A stretch of 64,000 bases of DNA from Deinococcus alpinitundrae (lineage in GTDB: Bacteria > Deinococcota > Deinococci > Deinococcales > Deinococcaceae): NCBI RefSeq assembly GCF_009982895.1, contig NZ_WXZL01000002.1, positions 1 to 64,000 of the forward strand. Direction: 5' to 3'. Below, piece by piece: positions 39,308 through 48,122 of the stretch (position 1 is its first letter; each line of letters starts with the position of its first letter). The notes beneath the pieces were generated by a model. It was not told the DNA's origin. It saw only the letters and a list, made by a program, of their open reading frames with translations, and made no database searches. Made by a program: the position numbers and the translations under genes.

Positions 39308-40845
39308 CTGCCGTTCCCAGTCAGCGCTTCATCAACGCGGGCAAGAACGAGCAGTGGCTGGCGCGGCGGCGCTGGGCGCGGGCAGGCTGGCTGTACCTGT
39401 TCATGATCGTAATGAGTTTCTTCTTCCTGGGACCGTTCCTGATGGGCCTGCTGAGCAGCCTCAAGGACAACCCCAACGAGTACCCGCCCCGGCTGATCAT
39501 TCCGCAGATCACCGGCCAATACATTTCGAAGGCCTATTCGCTGGGTGTGCAGGGCGGCAGTGACGGCTGGAACGGTGGCCTCAAGCCGGGCCGCAGCGTG
39601 GCTTTCGACGTGACGGTGGCCTCGCCCAAAGACGCGCCTCAGACCGCGCCCTCAATCATTTTATTTCCTTACCAGCCGACCAGCCTGGTGGCGCTGGCCC
39701 GCCAGGCGCAGGCCAAGGACTACACCCAGCTCAAGACCGAGCCGACCGGGCAGATCGGCGACGAGCGCAGCTACCACGTCACGGTGACGTATCCGCTGCT
39801 GACCCGCCATACCGGCGACGTGATCAGCGCCAAGCTGGGCGTGCCGGGCAGCGACCTCACCGCCATCTTGCCTGGCGGTCAGACGGTGGATGTGACGCTC
39901 GATACCCCCGAGGCGCAGGCCAAGCAGTACGACCTCAACGAAACGCAACTCGTCGAGCTCGTCAGATCGGGCGAGGCATCTAACGCCAAGTATTACCTGC
40001 GCGGCCCGGTCTTTGAGCGCACCCCGCTGGAAGTGGACGTGCAGCGCGGCCAGCGCATCGTGTCGAGCACCCTGCCGCCCAGCGACAAGCAGAACTTCGA
40101 CCGCAGCTTCGCCTACCGCAATATCACTCCCGGCGTGCTGGGCTACACCTTCAACAACTACCGCCGTGCCTTTACGGAGACCACCGATCCGCGCACCGGC
40201 AGCAGCCTCTTTTTGCGCTGGGTGCTCAACACCTTTCTGTACGCCTTCCTGCGGGTGACGGCGGCCATCGTGTTCTGCTCGCTGGCCGGGTACGCCCTGG
40301 CCCGCCTGAGCTTTCCCGGCAAGAACCTGATCTTTTTGCTGGGCGTGCTGTTCGTACAGATGGTGCCCAGCCAGGTCAATCTGGTCAGCAATTATGTACT
40401 GCTCAAACAACTGGGCCTGCTCAACTTATGGGGCTTGTGGTTCAACGGGCTGGTGGCGGCGGGTGGCGTCTTCCTGATGAAACAGTTCTTCGAAGGCATG
40501 CCCAGAGAGCTGGAGGAGTCGGCCAGCATCGACGGCGCGGGCCCCTTCACGACCTTCTGGCGGGTCATGCTGCCGCAGGCAGGTCCGGCCCTGATCGCCC
40601 TCTCGATCACCCAGTTTCAGGGAGCCTGGAACGACTTTTTCTGGCCGCTGGTACTGCTGCGTAATCAGATCAACTTTGTCCTGACGGTGGGCCTGTCCAA
40701 CTTCCGTTCGGCCTACGGCGGCCAGGGTGACTACGGCCTGATTCTGGCGGGCGCGGTGCTCAGCGCCATTCCAGTCATTATCGTCTTCGTGATTTTCCAG
40801 CGTTACTTTGTCGATACTGGAGCCGACAGCGCCGTGAAGGGCTGA
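39304..40845 (+). CDS. MalG-type ABC permease with a large extracytoplasmic insertion
   Basis: 513 residues, where typical MalG-type permeases have about 280-300. After the first span (about 28-50) comes a hydrophilic insertion of about 210 residues (roughly 70-280) with beta-strand-like stretches such as GRSVAFDVTVASPKD and RSYHVTVTYPLLTR. The permease core then follows (300-505) with the EAA loop PRELEESASIDGAGPFTTFW. The insertion should lie outside the membrane and could touch the binding protein, as the P2 loop of MalF does. It pairs with the preceding gene, overlapping by ATGA. Confidence 0.88.
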   Translation: MTAVPSQRFINAGKNEQWLARRRWARAGWLYLFMIVMSFFFLGPFLMGLLSSLKDNPNEYPPRLIIPQITGQYISKAYSLGVQGGSDGWNGGLKPGRSVAFDVTVASPKDAPQTAPSIILFPYQPTSLVALARQAQAKDYTQLKTEPTGQIGDERSYHVTVTYPLLTRHTGDVISAKLGVPGSDLTAILPGGQTVDVTLDTPEAQAKQYDLNETQLVELVRSGEASNAKYYLRGPVFERTPLEVDVQRGQRIVSSTLPPSDKQNFDRSFAYRNITPGVLGYTFNNYRRAFTETTDPRTGSSLFLRWVLNTFLYAFLRVTAAIVFCSLAGYALARLSFPGKNLIFLLGVLFVQMVPSQVNLVSNYVLLKQLGLLNLWGLWFNGLVAAGGVFLMKQFFEGMPRELEESASIDGAGPFTTFWRVMLPQAGPALIALSITQFQGAWNDFFWPLVLLRNQINFVLTVGLSNFRSAYGGQGDYGLILAGAVLSAIPVIIVFVIFQRYFVDTGADSAVKG

Positions 40846-40897
40846 AGGCGGTGCGGCTTCCAGTTGTCTCGTATCTCCTGACTCCCAAGGATTTCTC

Positions 40898-42799
40898 ATG
40901 CTGAGTACCCGCACTGTTCTCAAAGAAAACGATCTCTATCTGGTGGGCGACGGGCACTACGCCGTAGCCGAGGGCGAGAGCGGGATGTATCGCCGCGACA
41001 CCCGGTTTCTCAGCCGCTACGAGTGGCGGCTCGGCGGCGAGCGCCCCCAGGCGCTGGTGCAGCACCAGCGCTATCCCTTCTGGCTGCGCGAGCACAGCGC
41101 CAACGCTAACGTGGGCTATACCATGAAAGTGGGCATCGCTCGTGACCTGACGGTGACGGCCAGCGAGGTGCGCGACCGCCTAGTGGTCACCCGCTACCTC
41201 GAAGACGGCCCGCGTGAGATTACCCTCGACCTCGGCGGTGACTTTGCCGACATGTTCGAGGTGCGCGGCTGGCCGGGTGGGATCGGTCAGCGCCAGGTGA
41301 TCAGCCAGACGGTCGAGGGCGGTGTCGAGTTCCGCTACACGGCTCTCGACGGTGTGCAAAGTCGGGCGCTCGTTCAGGTGTCGCCGCCCGCCGGGTGGGA
41401 CGGTGAGCGCTTGACCTGGAACCTGACTGAACCCGAAACCCACATCACCGTCAGCGTGTTTTTGCTGCAAGGCGACGAAACGCCTGTTCACGGCGACCCC
41501 GACGCCCTGGCCGCCGAGTATGACGCCCTGGGGGGCAACCTGGCACAGGCACAATCCAGCCACCCCCAACTCAGCCACCCGCTCGACCAGCAGGTGCTCG
41601 AACGCAGCGTGCAGGACCTGCGAAGCCTGACCTTTCACACGCCCCAGGGACCGTTTCCGGCGGCGGGCCTGCCCTGGTTCGTGGCTCCCTTTGGCCGTGA
41701 CAGCTTGATCATCGCCTTGATGGTCAAGGATCATCTGCCGCAGATGGCGGCGGCGGTGGCGCGCTATCTGGCAGCCAGACAGGGCCAGAAGTACGACCCG
41801 GTGACGCTCGAAGAACCCGGTAAGATTCTGCACGAGGAGCGGGTGGGCGAACTGACCCGCACGGGCCGCACCCCGCACCGCCCCTACTATGCCAGCGCCG
41901 ACGCCACGCCGCTGTTCGTGTGGTTGGTCGGCGAACTCAGCGCCCAGGCCCCCGAACTGGCCAGTGAGCTGCGTCCGAATTGGGAAGCGGCCCTTAACTG
42001 GCTGCTGACCGACGGCGACCCCGATCAGGACGGCTTCATCGAATACACCCCCGACCCCGATGGCATCACCAACGCCGTCTGGAAGGACAGCGGAGACAGT
42101 ACCTTCACGGAGGAGGGCGTGGACGTCAGTGGCCATGTGGCGGTCATCGAGGTGCAGGGCTACGCCTACGCGGCCTACTGGGCGGCGGCGGGCCTGTACC
42201 GCCAGCTTGGTGAAGCCCAGCGGGCCGAGGAGTGGGAGTGTCGGGCCTCTGAGCTGCGTGAACGCTTTCAGGCGGCCTTCTGGTGGCCGGAGCGCAACTA
42301 CTACGTTCATGGTCTCAACGGCGACAAACGCCCACTGCGGGTGCTGGTCAGCAACCCGGCCCACACCCTCTGGACCGGCATCATTCCGCCGGAGTTCGCC
42401 CCTCAGGTGGCGGCCACCGCCCTGGGTGAGCAGCTCTGGAGCGGTTGGGGCATTCGCACGCTGGGCGAGGGTGAGATCCGCTACAACCCGGTGTCGTATC
42501 ACAACGGCAGTGTCTGGCCGCACGACACCGCTGCCGCCGCGCTCGGCCTGGCCCGCTACGGCCTGAACCGGGAAGCCCAGCAGGTCGCCCGTGCCCTCTT
42601 CGATGTGGCCCGCGCCGCCAGTGATCTGCGCCTCAGCGAACTGCTGGCTGGGTTTGAGCGACGCGGCAACGAAGACGTGCCGGTGCCTTACCCCGCCGCC
42701 TGCCACCCGCAGGGCTGGGACGCGGCCATTCCGCTGGCGCTCTCGCACCTGCTGGACACGGTAACGCTCGATCAGCCCTGGGCCGAACTCTCGACCTGA
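40898..42799 (+). CDS. glycogen-debranching-type amylo-alpha-1,6-glucosidase
   Basis: This 633-residue protein has an N-terminal beta domain typical of bacterial debranching enzymes (MYRRDTRFLSRYEWRLGGER, about residues 30-49) and a C-terminal (alpha/alpha)6-barrel like GH63/GH133, with PWFVAPFGRDSLIIALM, KDSGDSTFTEEG and YHNGSVWPHDTAAAALG. Such enzymes release glucose from alpha-glucans; the bond is uncertain. There is no signal peptide, so it works in the cytoplasm on imported sugars. It follows the permeases after about 50 bp, in the same operon. Confidence 0.82.
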   Translation: MLSTRTVLKENDLYLVGDGHYAVAEGESGMYRRDTRFLSRYEWRLGGERPQALVQHQRYPFWLREHSANANVGYTMKVGIARDLTVTASEVRDRLVVTRYLEDGPREITLDLGGDFADMFEVRGWPGGIGQRQVISQTVEGGVEFRYTALDGVQSRALVQVSPPAGWDGERLTWNLTEPETHITVSVFLLQGDETPVHGDPDALAAEYDALGGNLAQAQSSHPQLSHPLDQQVLERSVQDLRSLTFHTPQGPFPAAGLPWFVAPFGRDSLIIALMVKDHLPQMAAAVARYLAARQGQKYDPVTLEEPGKILHEERVGELTRTGRTPHRPYYASADATPLFVWLVGELSAQAPELASELRPNWEAALNWLLTDGDPDQDGFIEYTPDPDGITNAVWKDSGDSTFTEEGVDVSGHVAVIEVQGYAYAAYWAAAGLYRQLGEAQRAEEWECRASELRERFQAAFWWPERNYYVHGLNGDKRPLRVLVSNPAHTLWTGIIPPEFAPQVAATALGEQLWSGWGIRTLGEGEIRYNPVSYHNGSVWPHDTAAAALGLARYGLNREAQQVARALFDVARAASDLRLSELLAGFERRGNEDVPVPYPAACHPQGWDAAIPLALSHLLDTVTLDQPWAELST

Positions 42800-42855
42800 A
42801 CGGGTCGTGCCGAGGGGGAGCGGGGCCCAGTCCTGCTCTCCCTTCCGGCTTGGTC

Positions 42856-44562
42856 TCAGCGCGCCCGGATCACCAGACCCTGATACGGCTGCAGCATCAG
42901 GGTCTCTGCGGGTTCCGTTGCCGGGTAATTGCTGCTCAGCACCTCACCGCCCACGAAGTCGGCGGGCAGATGGTAGCGCTCCGTATCGCTGGAAAAGTGG
43001 CCGATGACCAGCAAACGGGTTTTGCCATCGTCCCGAATATAGGCGAACACGCTCGGATGCTCGGCGTCGAGAAGCTCGTAACTGCCTTCCCGCACCACGT
43101 CCAGCGATTTGCGAAGAGCGATGGTGCGGCGGTAGTGGTGCCACACCGAGTCGGGATCGGCCTCGGCCGCTTCGGCATTAATTTGAGGGTAATTGGGGTT
43201 GACTTCGAGCCAGGGCTTGCCGGTCGTGAATCCGGCGTTCGGGGAAGCGTCCCACTGCACCGGGGTGCGCGCGTTGTCGCGGCTCATGGCGTGAACGGCG
43301 GCCATCACGCGCTCCTGGCTCCAGTTGTGCAGCTCGTGTAGTTCCTCGGCGGCGTGCAGCGTTTCCAGGTCGTTGTACTGCCCAATGCGCTCAAAGGCCA
43401 CGTTGGTCATGCCGAATTCCTCGCCCTGATAGATATACGGTGTGCCCTGCATGAAGTGCAGCACGGTTGCCAGCATCTTGGCGCTCTGCACCCGGAATTC
43501 GCCATCGTTGCCGAAGCGTGACACCGCGCGCGGCTGGTCATGGTTGTCCCAGTAGAGACTGTTCCAGCCCCGGTTGTGCAGGCCGGTTTGCCAGCGGCTG
43601 AGAATCGCCTTGAGTTCCGGCAGGGTCCAGGGTGCATTGGTCCACTTGCCACGCTCGCCGCTGCCCAGGCCCACGTGCTCGAACTGAAACACCATGTTCA
43701 GTTCGTGGCGGCTGGGGTCCGAGTAGCGCACAGCGTCGTCCACGCTCGCGCCAGGTGTTTCGCCCACCGTCATCAGATCGTAGCGGCTGAGCACCTCGCG
43801 GTTCATCTCCTGCAAGAACTCGTGGACGCGCGGGCCGTTCATGAAATGCGGGTAGCCGGAGGTCAGCGCCGTGCCGGGAATCGGCTCGCCCTCCGGATAC
43901 TGCTGGTCTTTGGAAATCAGGTTTATGACGTCCATCCGGAAGCCGTCGATGCCCTTGTTACACCAGAAGCGCATCAGGTCGTAGACCTCACCGCGCAGCT
44001 TGGGGTTTTCCCAGTTGAGGTCCGGCTGCTTGACGCTGAACAGGTGCAGGTAATACTCGCCGGACGCCTCGTCGAGCTGCCAGACCGGGCCGCCGAAGAA
44101 CGCCTGCCAGTGGGTCGGCATATCTCCTGCGACCGGCGGCTTCCAGATGTAGTAATCGCGCTTGTCCGACTGCGGGTTCTCGCGGGCCTCCACGAACCAG
44201 GCGTGCTCATCACTGGAGTGGTTGACCACCAGATCGAGCATGATCTTCAGCCCATGCTTATGCGCCTCGGCCAGCAGTTCGTCGAAGTCGGCCATCGTGC
44301 CGAACTCGGTCATGACGGCGCGGTAATCCGAGATGTCGTAGCCGTTATCGTCGTTGGGCGAGGCGAAGATCGGCGAGAGCCAGATCACGTCCACGCCCAG
44401 CCGGGCCAAGTAATCTAGCCGCAAAATGACGCCGCGCAGATCGCCCACGCCGTCGCCGTCCGAGTCCTGAAAGCTACGCGGATAGATCTGGTAAACCACA
44501 GCGTCCTGAAACCAGGGCCGGGCCGCCGGAGAGAGCGGGGAAGACGTCATGGCGGGCATCAT
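42856..44562 (-). CDS. alpha-glucosidase / oligo-1,6-glucosidase, GH13
   Basis: About 568 residues of the GH13 subfamily 31 type. Conserved regions are clear: DLVVNHSSDEHAWF, GFRMDVINLI (nucleophile Asp), MTVGETPG (acid/base Glu) and YWDNHDQPRAVSRFG (third Asp). Val next to the first of these and in GFRMDVIN suits enzymes acting on alpha-1,6 or alpha-1,4 glucosides. No signal peptide, so it is cytoplasmic. Several start codons are possible (44562, 44559, 44550) without a decisive ribosome-binding site. It converges on the debranching-type gene and probably belongs to the same pathway. Confidence 0.93.
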   Translation of the reverse strand: MMPAMTSSPLSPAARPWFQDAVVYQIYPRSFQDSDGDGVGDLRGVILRLDYLARLGVDVIWLSPIFASPNDDNGYDISDYRAVMTEFGTMADFDELLAEAHKHGLKIMLDLVVNHSSDEHAWFVEARENPQSDKRDYYIWKPPVAGDMPTHWQAFFGGPVWQLDEASGEYYLHLFSVKQPDLNWENPKLRGEVYDLMRFWCNKGIDGFRMDVINLISKDQQYPEGEPIPGTALTSGYPHFMNGPRVHEFLQEMNREVLSRYDLMTVGETPGASVDDAVRYSDPSRHELNMVFQFEHVGLGSGERGKWTNAPWTLPELKAILSRWQTGLHNRGWNSLYWDNHDQPRAVSRFGNDGEFRVQSAKMLATVLHFMQGTPYIYQGEEFGMTNVAFERIGQYNDLETLHAAEELHELHNWSQERVMAAVHAMSRDNARTPVQWDASPNAGFTTGKPWLEVNPNYPQINAEAAEADPDSVWHHYRRTIALRKSLDVVREGSYELLDAEHPSVFAYIRDDGKTRLLVIGHFSSDTERYHLPADFVGGEVLSSNYPATEPAETLMLQPYQGLVIRAR

Positions 44563-44736
44563 ACAACTTGCCCCGAGCCTGGCCTGCCCGCCGCCAGAAT
44601 CTGCTAAGCTGACCTTCAGCCACTCCTCATTCGTTCAGCACGGTAGCGAGACTCCGCCTACTCCAGCCTTAGGTGAGTTTGTGAAGTATTCGACAATCAC
44701 ACCTTACCCCCAACCGAGGTTTTGCGGCGCAGCGCT

Positions 44737-46629
44737 TCAGCTTAGCTGACGTTGCAAGTCCACCACGTAGCGCGCCAGGTCTTGCGGTGAGGCCACCTGC
44801 CGGGCCACCGCCACCCGCGCCTCGAGCATGTCCAGGTCTTCCGGGTCGATCTTGAGGTACTGATTGGCCAGCAGCAGGGCGCGGCGCAGATCGCCGTTAT
44901 CGCGCGCCTGCTGCAATTTCGACTTCAGCTCGGCGGCCAGATCCGCGCGCAGCTCTTCGCGGGTCGTGTCCACCCATTCGCTTTCCAGCTTGGAATCCGG
45001 CAGAAATGGCCCCCGGTAAAGCGAGAGCGCCCGCGCCGTGTCGCCTTTCGACAGGGCCTCGCGCAGATGTTCGAGGTCGAGGTCGAGGTGCACCCCCGGT
45101 CCCAGACGGTAGCGCGGCGCTTTGGGGCTGCCGTCCATCCACAGAACCTGCTGGCCGAGCTTGACCCGCAGCTCACGGAAGACCGCCCGGAAGTAGTCGC
45201 CCGCCGTCTTACCTTCCCGGTCAGGGTAGAGGGTCGTTTCCAGTTCGCGGCGGGTGCAGCCGGGGTGCAGCGCCAGATACGCCAGCGTCAGCACGCTGCC
45301 CTGCAAGCTGAACTTGATTTCCTCGCCCTCCCTGAAGATGGCCGCGCGGCCCATGGTCTGAACTTTGAGGTGCAGCACGCTGTCGCTGGGCACACTGTCA
45401 CGGCCCAGCAACACGTCGAACTTGTCGAGTAGCACTTCCATGTAGGGCGAGAGTTCCGGATCGAGCAGGGCGTGCTGTACCAGATCAGCCAGTTCCTGAA
45501 GGTCCGGCGAGAAGAGAATCAGGTCGCGGGCGGAGAGCAGCCCTTCCATCGCCAGCTTGAGTGAGACGCCCGACCCTTCCGGATCGCCGTTCTTGGCCTG
45601 GGCATCAGCCAGATGCAGCAGCGTTCGCAACTGTGCACGGGATTCCAGGCGCGGCGAATCCAGGGCCATCTGAAACGCCTCGATGGCCGCCGAATAAAGG
45701 TGTCGGCGGCGCAGCAGCATGCCCCGCATGGCTGTGACCAGCGGGTGCTTGCCCTCCGGGGCGATTTCGAAGAGCGTTTCCATCGCCTGACTGTGGCGGC
45801 CCTGCCTGCTGTAGAAATCGGCGAGGTGGGCGGCGGTCCAGGTGGACGACTCGAAATCCTGCAAATCTTCGAGAATCCCCTGAAGTTGCAGGAGGGTATC
45901 CAAATACTTGTCCTGATTCCTGGTCAGATGATAGTAATCAGCTTCGGCTGAAAGAATATGTGCTGTAGATTTGAGAGAATCCGTCAACTGAAGTGCTTCC
46001 TGCGCGGCGTCGAGGGTTTTACGGGCCTCTCTGACTTCTCCCAGCGACATTTGAACGTCGGCCAGACCACCCAGTGCTGCAATACGGAAGACGGACTGCT
46101 GAGCCAGCGGCATTCTCCGAATCGCTTCTTCGTAAAGTTGCCTGGCCCTGGAAAGATTCCCGACCGAGAGATGCATCTGGGCCATCGTCTGGGTAATGCG
46201 CCCGATCATTTCGTCGTCGCCCAGCGCCAGATACCCGTGCCAGGCGGCTTCGCAACGCTGCAATCCCATCTCTGTGCGGCCAGCCATGAATTCGACGGTG
46301 CCCCACCACCGCTGGGCACGCAGCAGCAGTTCGCCCGATAACCTCGGTACCACTTCCATGAAATGTGCGCTAGCCTCACTCAAACGTCCTGTGACTCGCA
46401 GCAGGTTGCCGTACTCGACCATCCCTTCCGAGTCACCTGCCTGGCTGCTTTGTCTCAGGGGAAGCTCCGCTTGCTCATAGTGACCGCTGAGGATATGGGC
46501 CATGCCAAGAAGTCGCCATCCTTCTCTGGTGAGTTCTGGTTCTCCAGTCAGAAGGGTGATGACAGCCTGATACTGCCCTACTTCGAGGGCAGAAGAAGCT
46601 TGCCTGAGGGTTCTCGCTTCGGTCGTCAT
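44737..46629 (-). CDS. TPR-repeat regulator with C-terminal winged-helix/BTAD-like region (paralogue 2)
   Basis: This 630-residue protein has TPR-like helical repeats over about residues 10-420 (such as WRLLGMAHILSGHYEQAELP, NLSRARQLYEEAIRRMPLAQ and YSAAIEAFQMALDSP), then a winged-helix region (about 435-515: LTLAYLALHPGCTRRELETT, YFRAVFRELRVKLG) and a BTAD-like end. This is the SARP/OmpR-type module placed C-terminally. It has no visible ribosome-binding site; the ATG follows a CATAAT box closely, consistent with a leaderless transcript. Divergent to it lie two copies of a ten-codon gene. TPR regulators can bind short peptides, so a functional link is plausible. Confidence 0.8.
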   Translation of the reverse strand: MTTEARTLRQASSALEVGQYQAVITLLTGEPELTREGWRLLGMAHILSGHYEQAELPLRQSSQAGDSEGMVEYGNLLRVTGRLSEASAHFMEVVPRLSGELLLRAQRWWGTVEFMAGRTEMGLQRCEAAWHGYLALGDDEMIGRITQTMAQMHLSVGNLSRARQLYEEAIRRMPLAQQSVFRIAALGGLADVQMSLGEVREARKTLDAAQEALQLTDSLKSTAHILSAEADYYHLTRNQDKYLDTLLQLQGILEDLQDFESSTWTAAHLADFYSRQGRHSQAMETLFEIAPEGKHPLVTAMRGMLLRRRHLYSAAIEAFQMALDSPRLESRAQLRTLLHLADAQAKNGDPEGSGVSLKLAMEGLLSARDLILFSPDLQELADLVQHALLDPELSPYMEVLLDKFDVLLGRDSVPSDSVLHLKVQTMGRAAIFREGEEIKFSLQGSVLTLAYLALHPGCTRRELETTLYPDREGKTAGDYFRAVFRELRVKLGQQVLWMDGSPKAPRYRLGPGVHLDLDLEHLREALSKGDTARALSLYRGPFLPDSKLESEWVDTTREELRADLAAELKSKLQQARDNGDLRRALLLANQYLKIDPEDLDMLEARVAVARQVASPQDLARYVVDLQRQLS

Positions 46630-46633
46630 AAAA

Positions 46634-46648
46634 TTATGAATAGCATAA
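46634..46648. promoter_or_regulatory. short palindrome at the TPR regulator start
   Basis: TTATGAATAGCATAA has perfect 5-base arms with a 5-base centre. It lies 5 bases from the start codon of the TPR regulator, over its likely -10 region, and could be an autoregulatory site. It resembles the arms of the Deinococcus radiation response motif, but the spacing is two bases too short. Confidence 0.35.
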
Positions 46649-46687
46649 CCCTATAAGCGAGTAAGAAAACGTTCAGAGTTTTCAAAG

Positions 46688-46693
46688 TAAAAT
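46688..46693 (+). promoter_or_regulatory. possible -10 box of the decapeptide unit
   Basis: TAAAAT matches TATAAT at five of six positions. It lies about 35 bp before the first decapeptide start, in an AT-rich stretch. No good -35 box is visible at the usual distance, so an activator may be needed. Confidence 0.35.
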
Positions 46694-46725
46694 AAAAGGT
46701 TACCGAACATAAAAGGGAGGACAAG

Positions 46726-46758
46726 ATGACTGAAGCAATCAGAGATTTTGGAATTTAA
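46726..46758 (+). CDS. decapeptide gene, copy 1 (MTEAIRDFGI)
   Basis: ATG, nine more codons and TAA encode MTEAIRDFGI. GGGAGG lies five bases before the ATG, one of the best ribosome-binding sites in the window. A second copy starts exactly 100 bp further on. The 43 bases from the binding site to the stop codon differ between copies at only two positions, one before the ATG and one silent third base (Phe TTT versus TTC). The flanks do not match. The peptide has no signal sequence and matches no family I know. Confidence 0.6.
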   Translation: MTEAIRDFGI

Positions 46759-46825
46759 TAGCATCCAGATTCAGATTTCAATTCTTCGACACCGACCCAG
46801 AAGTTACACCCAACCGGAGGGCAAG

Positions 46826-46858
46826 ATGACTGAAGCAATCAGAGATTTCGGAATTTAA
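46826..46858 (+). CDS. decapeptide gene, copy 2 (MTEAIRDFGI)
   Basis: This encodes the same ten residues as copy 1, from GGAGGGCAAG upstream to TAA at 46856-46858. A terminator follows 30 bp later, so both copies probably lie on one RNA of roughly 220 bases. The unit is divergent from the TPR regulator and could supply its ligand, or act as a leader-peptide-type element. Confidence 0.6.
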   Translation: MTEAIRDFGI

Positions 46859-46888
46859 CCTAATGAACAACAACCTCTTTTCATTCCC

Positions 46889-46919
46889 CCAGTGCCCGCT
46901 CCGGCACTGGTTCTTTTTT
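46889..46919 (+). terminator. intrinsic terminator after the decapeptide genes
   Basis: CCAGTGCC (46889-46896) and GGCACTGG (46903-46910) form a perfect 8-bp stem with a 6-base loop, followed by TTCTTTTTT. It closes the decapeptide unit before the convergent MBL-fold gene. Confidence 0.88.
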
Positions 46920-46980
46920 GTGGTCTGAAGGTAGCCCGGCATACCTTACAAAACTCTTTCAACGGCGGCTGACCCTGTGC

Positions 46981-47994
46981 TCAGGCGGTCTGGTAGAGCG
47001 GCGCGGCATGTTCGTCACGCTCCATCTCGGCGAGGTTGGCGACCTGCAATTCGCCACGGGCGTTGAGGTACTCGGCCAGCGCGCCGACTTTTTCCAGGGC
47101 CAGCAGGGTGTCGTAACTCCTGACGTGGGGGTAGAGCTGGGCCGTGACGCCCTGCACGCTGTGGGGCGAGACGCAGATGTTTAAAATGCGCTCCATCTTG
47201 CGGATATGTGAGGCGCGGATGGCCGCGCTGCGGGTGTGCAGATCGTGAACCGGTTCCTCGTGCCCGGCCAGGGTGAGCGCAATGCCTTCCTCGGCGTCGA
47301 GCAGGTCGAGCGAGTGCAGATAGTGCGAGAGGCCGTTGCCCGGCGTGATGCTCTCGGCGGAGAGATGAGGGGTGGTGCGCGCGAGAACCTGATCGGCGCT
47401 GAGCAGCACCTCGCCCACCCGCAGGCAGATTTGCCCCGGACAGTGCCCAGGCGTGTGGATGACCCGCAAAACGCCGTCGAGAACGTCGCCGTGACGCAGC
47501 TCGGTTTCGACGGGACCGCCGACGAACCGTGTTTTGCCCGCGCCGTACATGTTCATGAAAGCGGTGACGCCCGGCGTATCGACCCCCGCCTCGTGCAAAA
47601 AGGCCCGCAGTGCCCGCGAGGTGAGCACGATGCGCTCGCGGTAGGCGCTCAGCACCGGGTGGTCGAGTTCGTGGACGGCGACGGGTGCAGCCGTCAATGT
47701 TCGCACGAAGTCGAGGCCGCCGTGATGGTCGATGTGGCCGTGCGTGATGACGACGCGCGACAACTCGGCCCACTCCAGCTTCTCGCCGAACTCGCTCAGA
47801 GCCGCGAAGCCAGAGAGAAGGTCGGCGTTGCTCTGCTCGGTGCCGCTGCCGGTGTCGATCAGCGCCGCATACTCGCCGCGCCGCAGCACATAGATGTTGG
47901 CCAGAAAGGTGCCGAACACGCGCACCGGAAAGCTGTAGATCAGCGTGCCGTCTGACAGGGCATGGCGCTGGGGTGGGGGCAGGACCGAAGACAT
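46981..47994 (-). CDS. metallo-beta-lactamase-fold hydrolase
   Basis: About 337 residues with the MBL-fold metal motif THGHIDHHGGLDF, then HTPGHCPGQICL and SADQVLART. Distal ligand histidine is in TLAGHEEPVHDL. This glyoxalase II-like subgroup includes thioesterases and other hydrolases; the substrate is unknown. The start ATG at 47994 follows AGCAGG and begins the conserved domain; a longer frame reaches further back without support. It is divergent from the LLM oxidoreductase gene. Confidence 0.85.
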   Translation of the reverse strand: MSSVLPPPQRHALSDGTLIYSFPVRVFGTFLANIYVLRRGEYAALIDTGSGTEQSNADLLSGFAALSEFGEKLEWAELSRVVITHGHIDHHGGLDFVRTLTAAPVAVHELDHPVLSAYRERIVLTSRALRAFLHEAGVDTPGVTAFMNMYGAGKTRFVGGPVETELRHGDVLDGVLRVIHTPGHCPGQICLRVGEVLLSADQVLARTTPHLSAESITPGNGLSHYLHSLDLLDAEEGIALTLAGHEEPVHDLHTRSAAIRASHIRKMERILNICVSPHSVQGVTAQLYPHVRSYDTLLALEKVGALAEYLNARGELQVANLAEMERDEHAAPLYQTA

Positions 47995-48122
47995 ACCTGC
48001 TTTGATAGCACACCGGGTCGCCCGCGCCAGAGTTACCAGTGCCGTGTGCATCCGGCCCGGCCAGCGCTCCCAATGAAGTGCGGTGAACGGTCTGCCGCGT
48101 TCGGGCGGCGCAGACTGAGCGC

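Noticed and set aside
44603..44746. Inverted pair GCTAAGCTGA / TCAGCTTAGC
   Set aside because: The arms are about 125 bp apart and one lies in the coding end of the TPR regulator, so a functional hairpin or element end is unlikely.
46634..46648. A radiation/desiccation response motif before the TPR regulator
   Set aside because: The arms TTATG and CATAA match, but the centre has 5 bases where the known 17-bp motif has 7, as I recall it. Kept only as an unassigned palindrome.
46863..46928. A 21-codon frame after the second decapeptide gene
   Set aside because: It has no ribosome-binding site and runs through the terminator stem and T-run.
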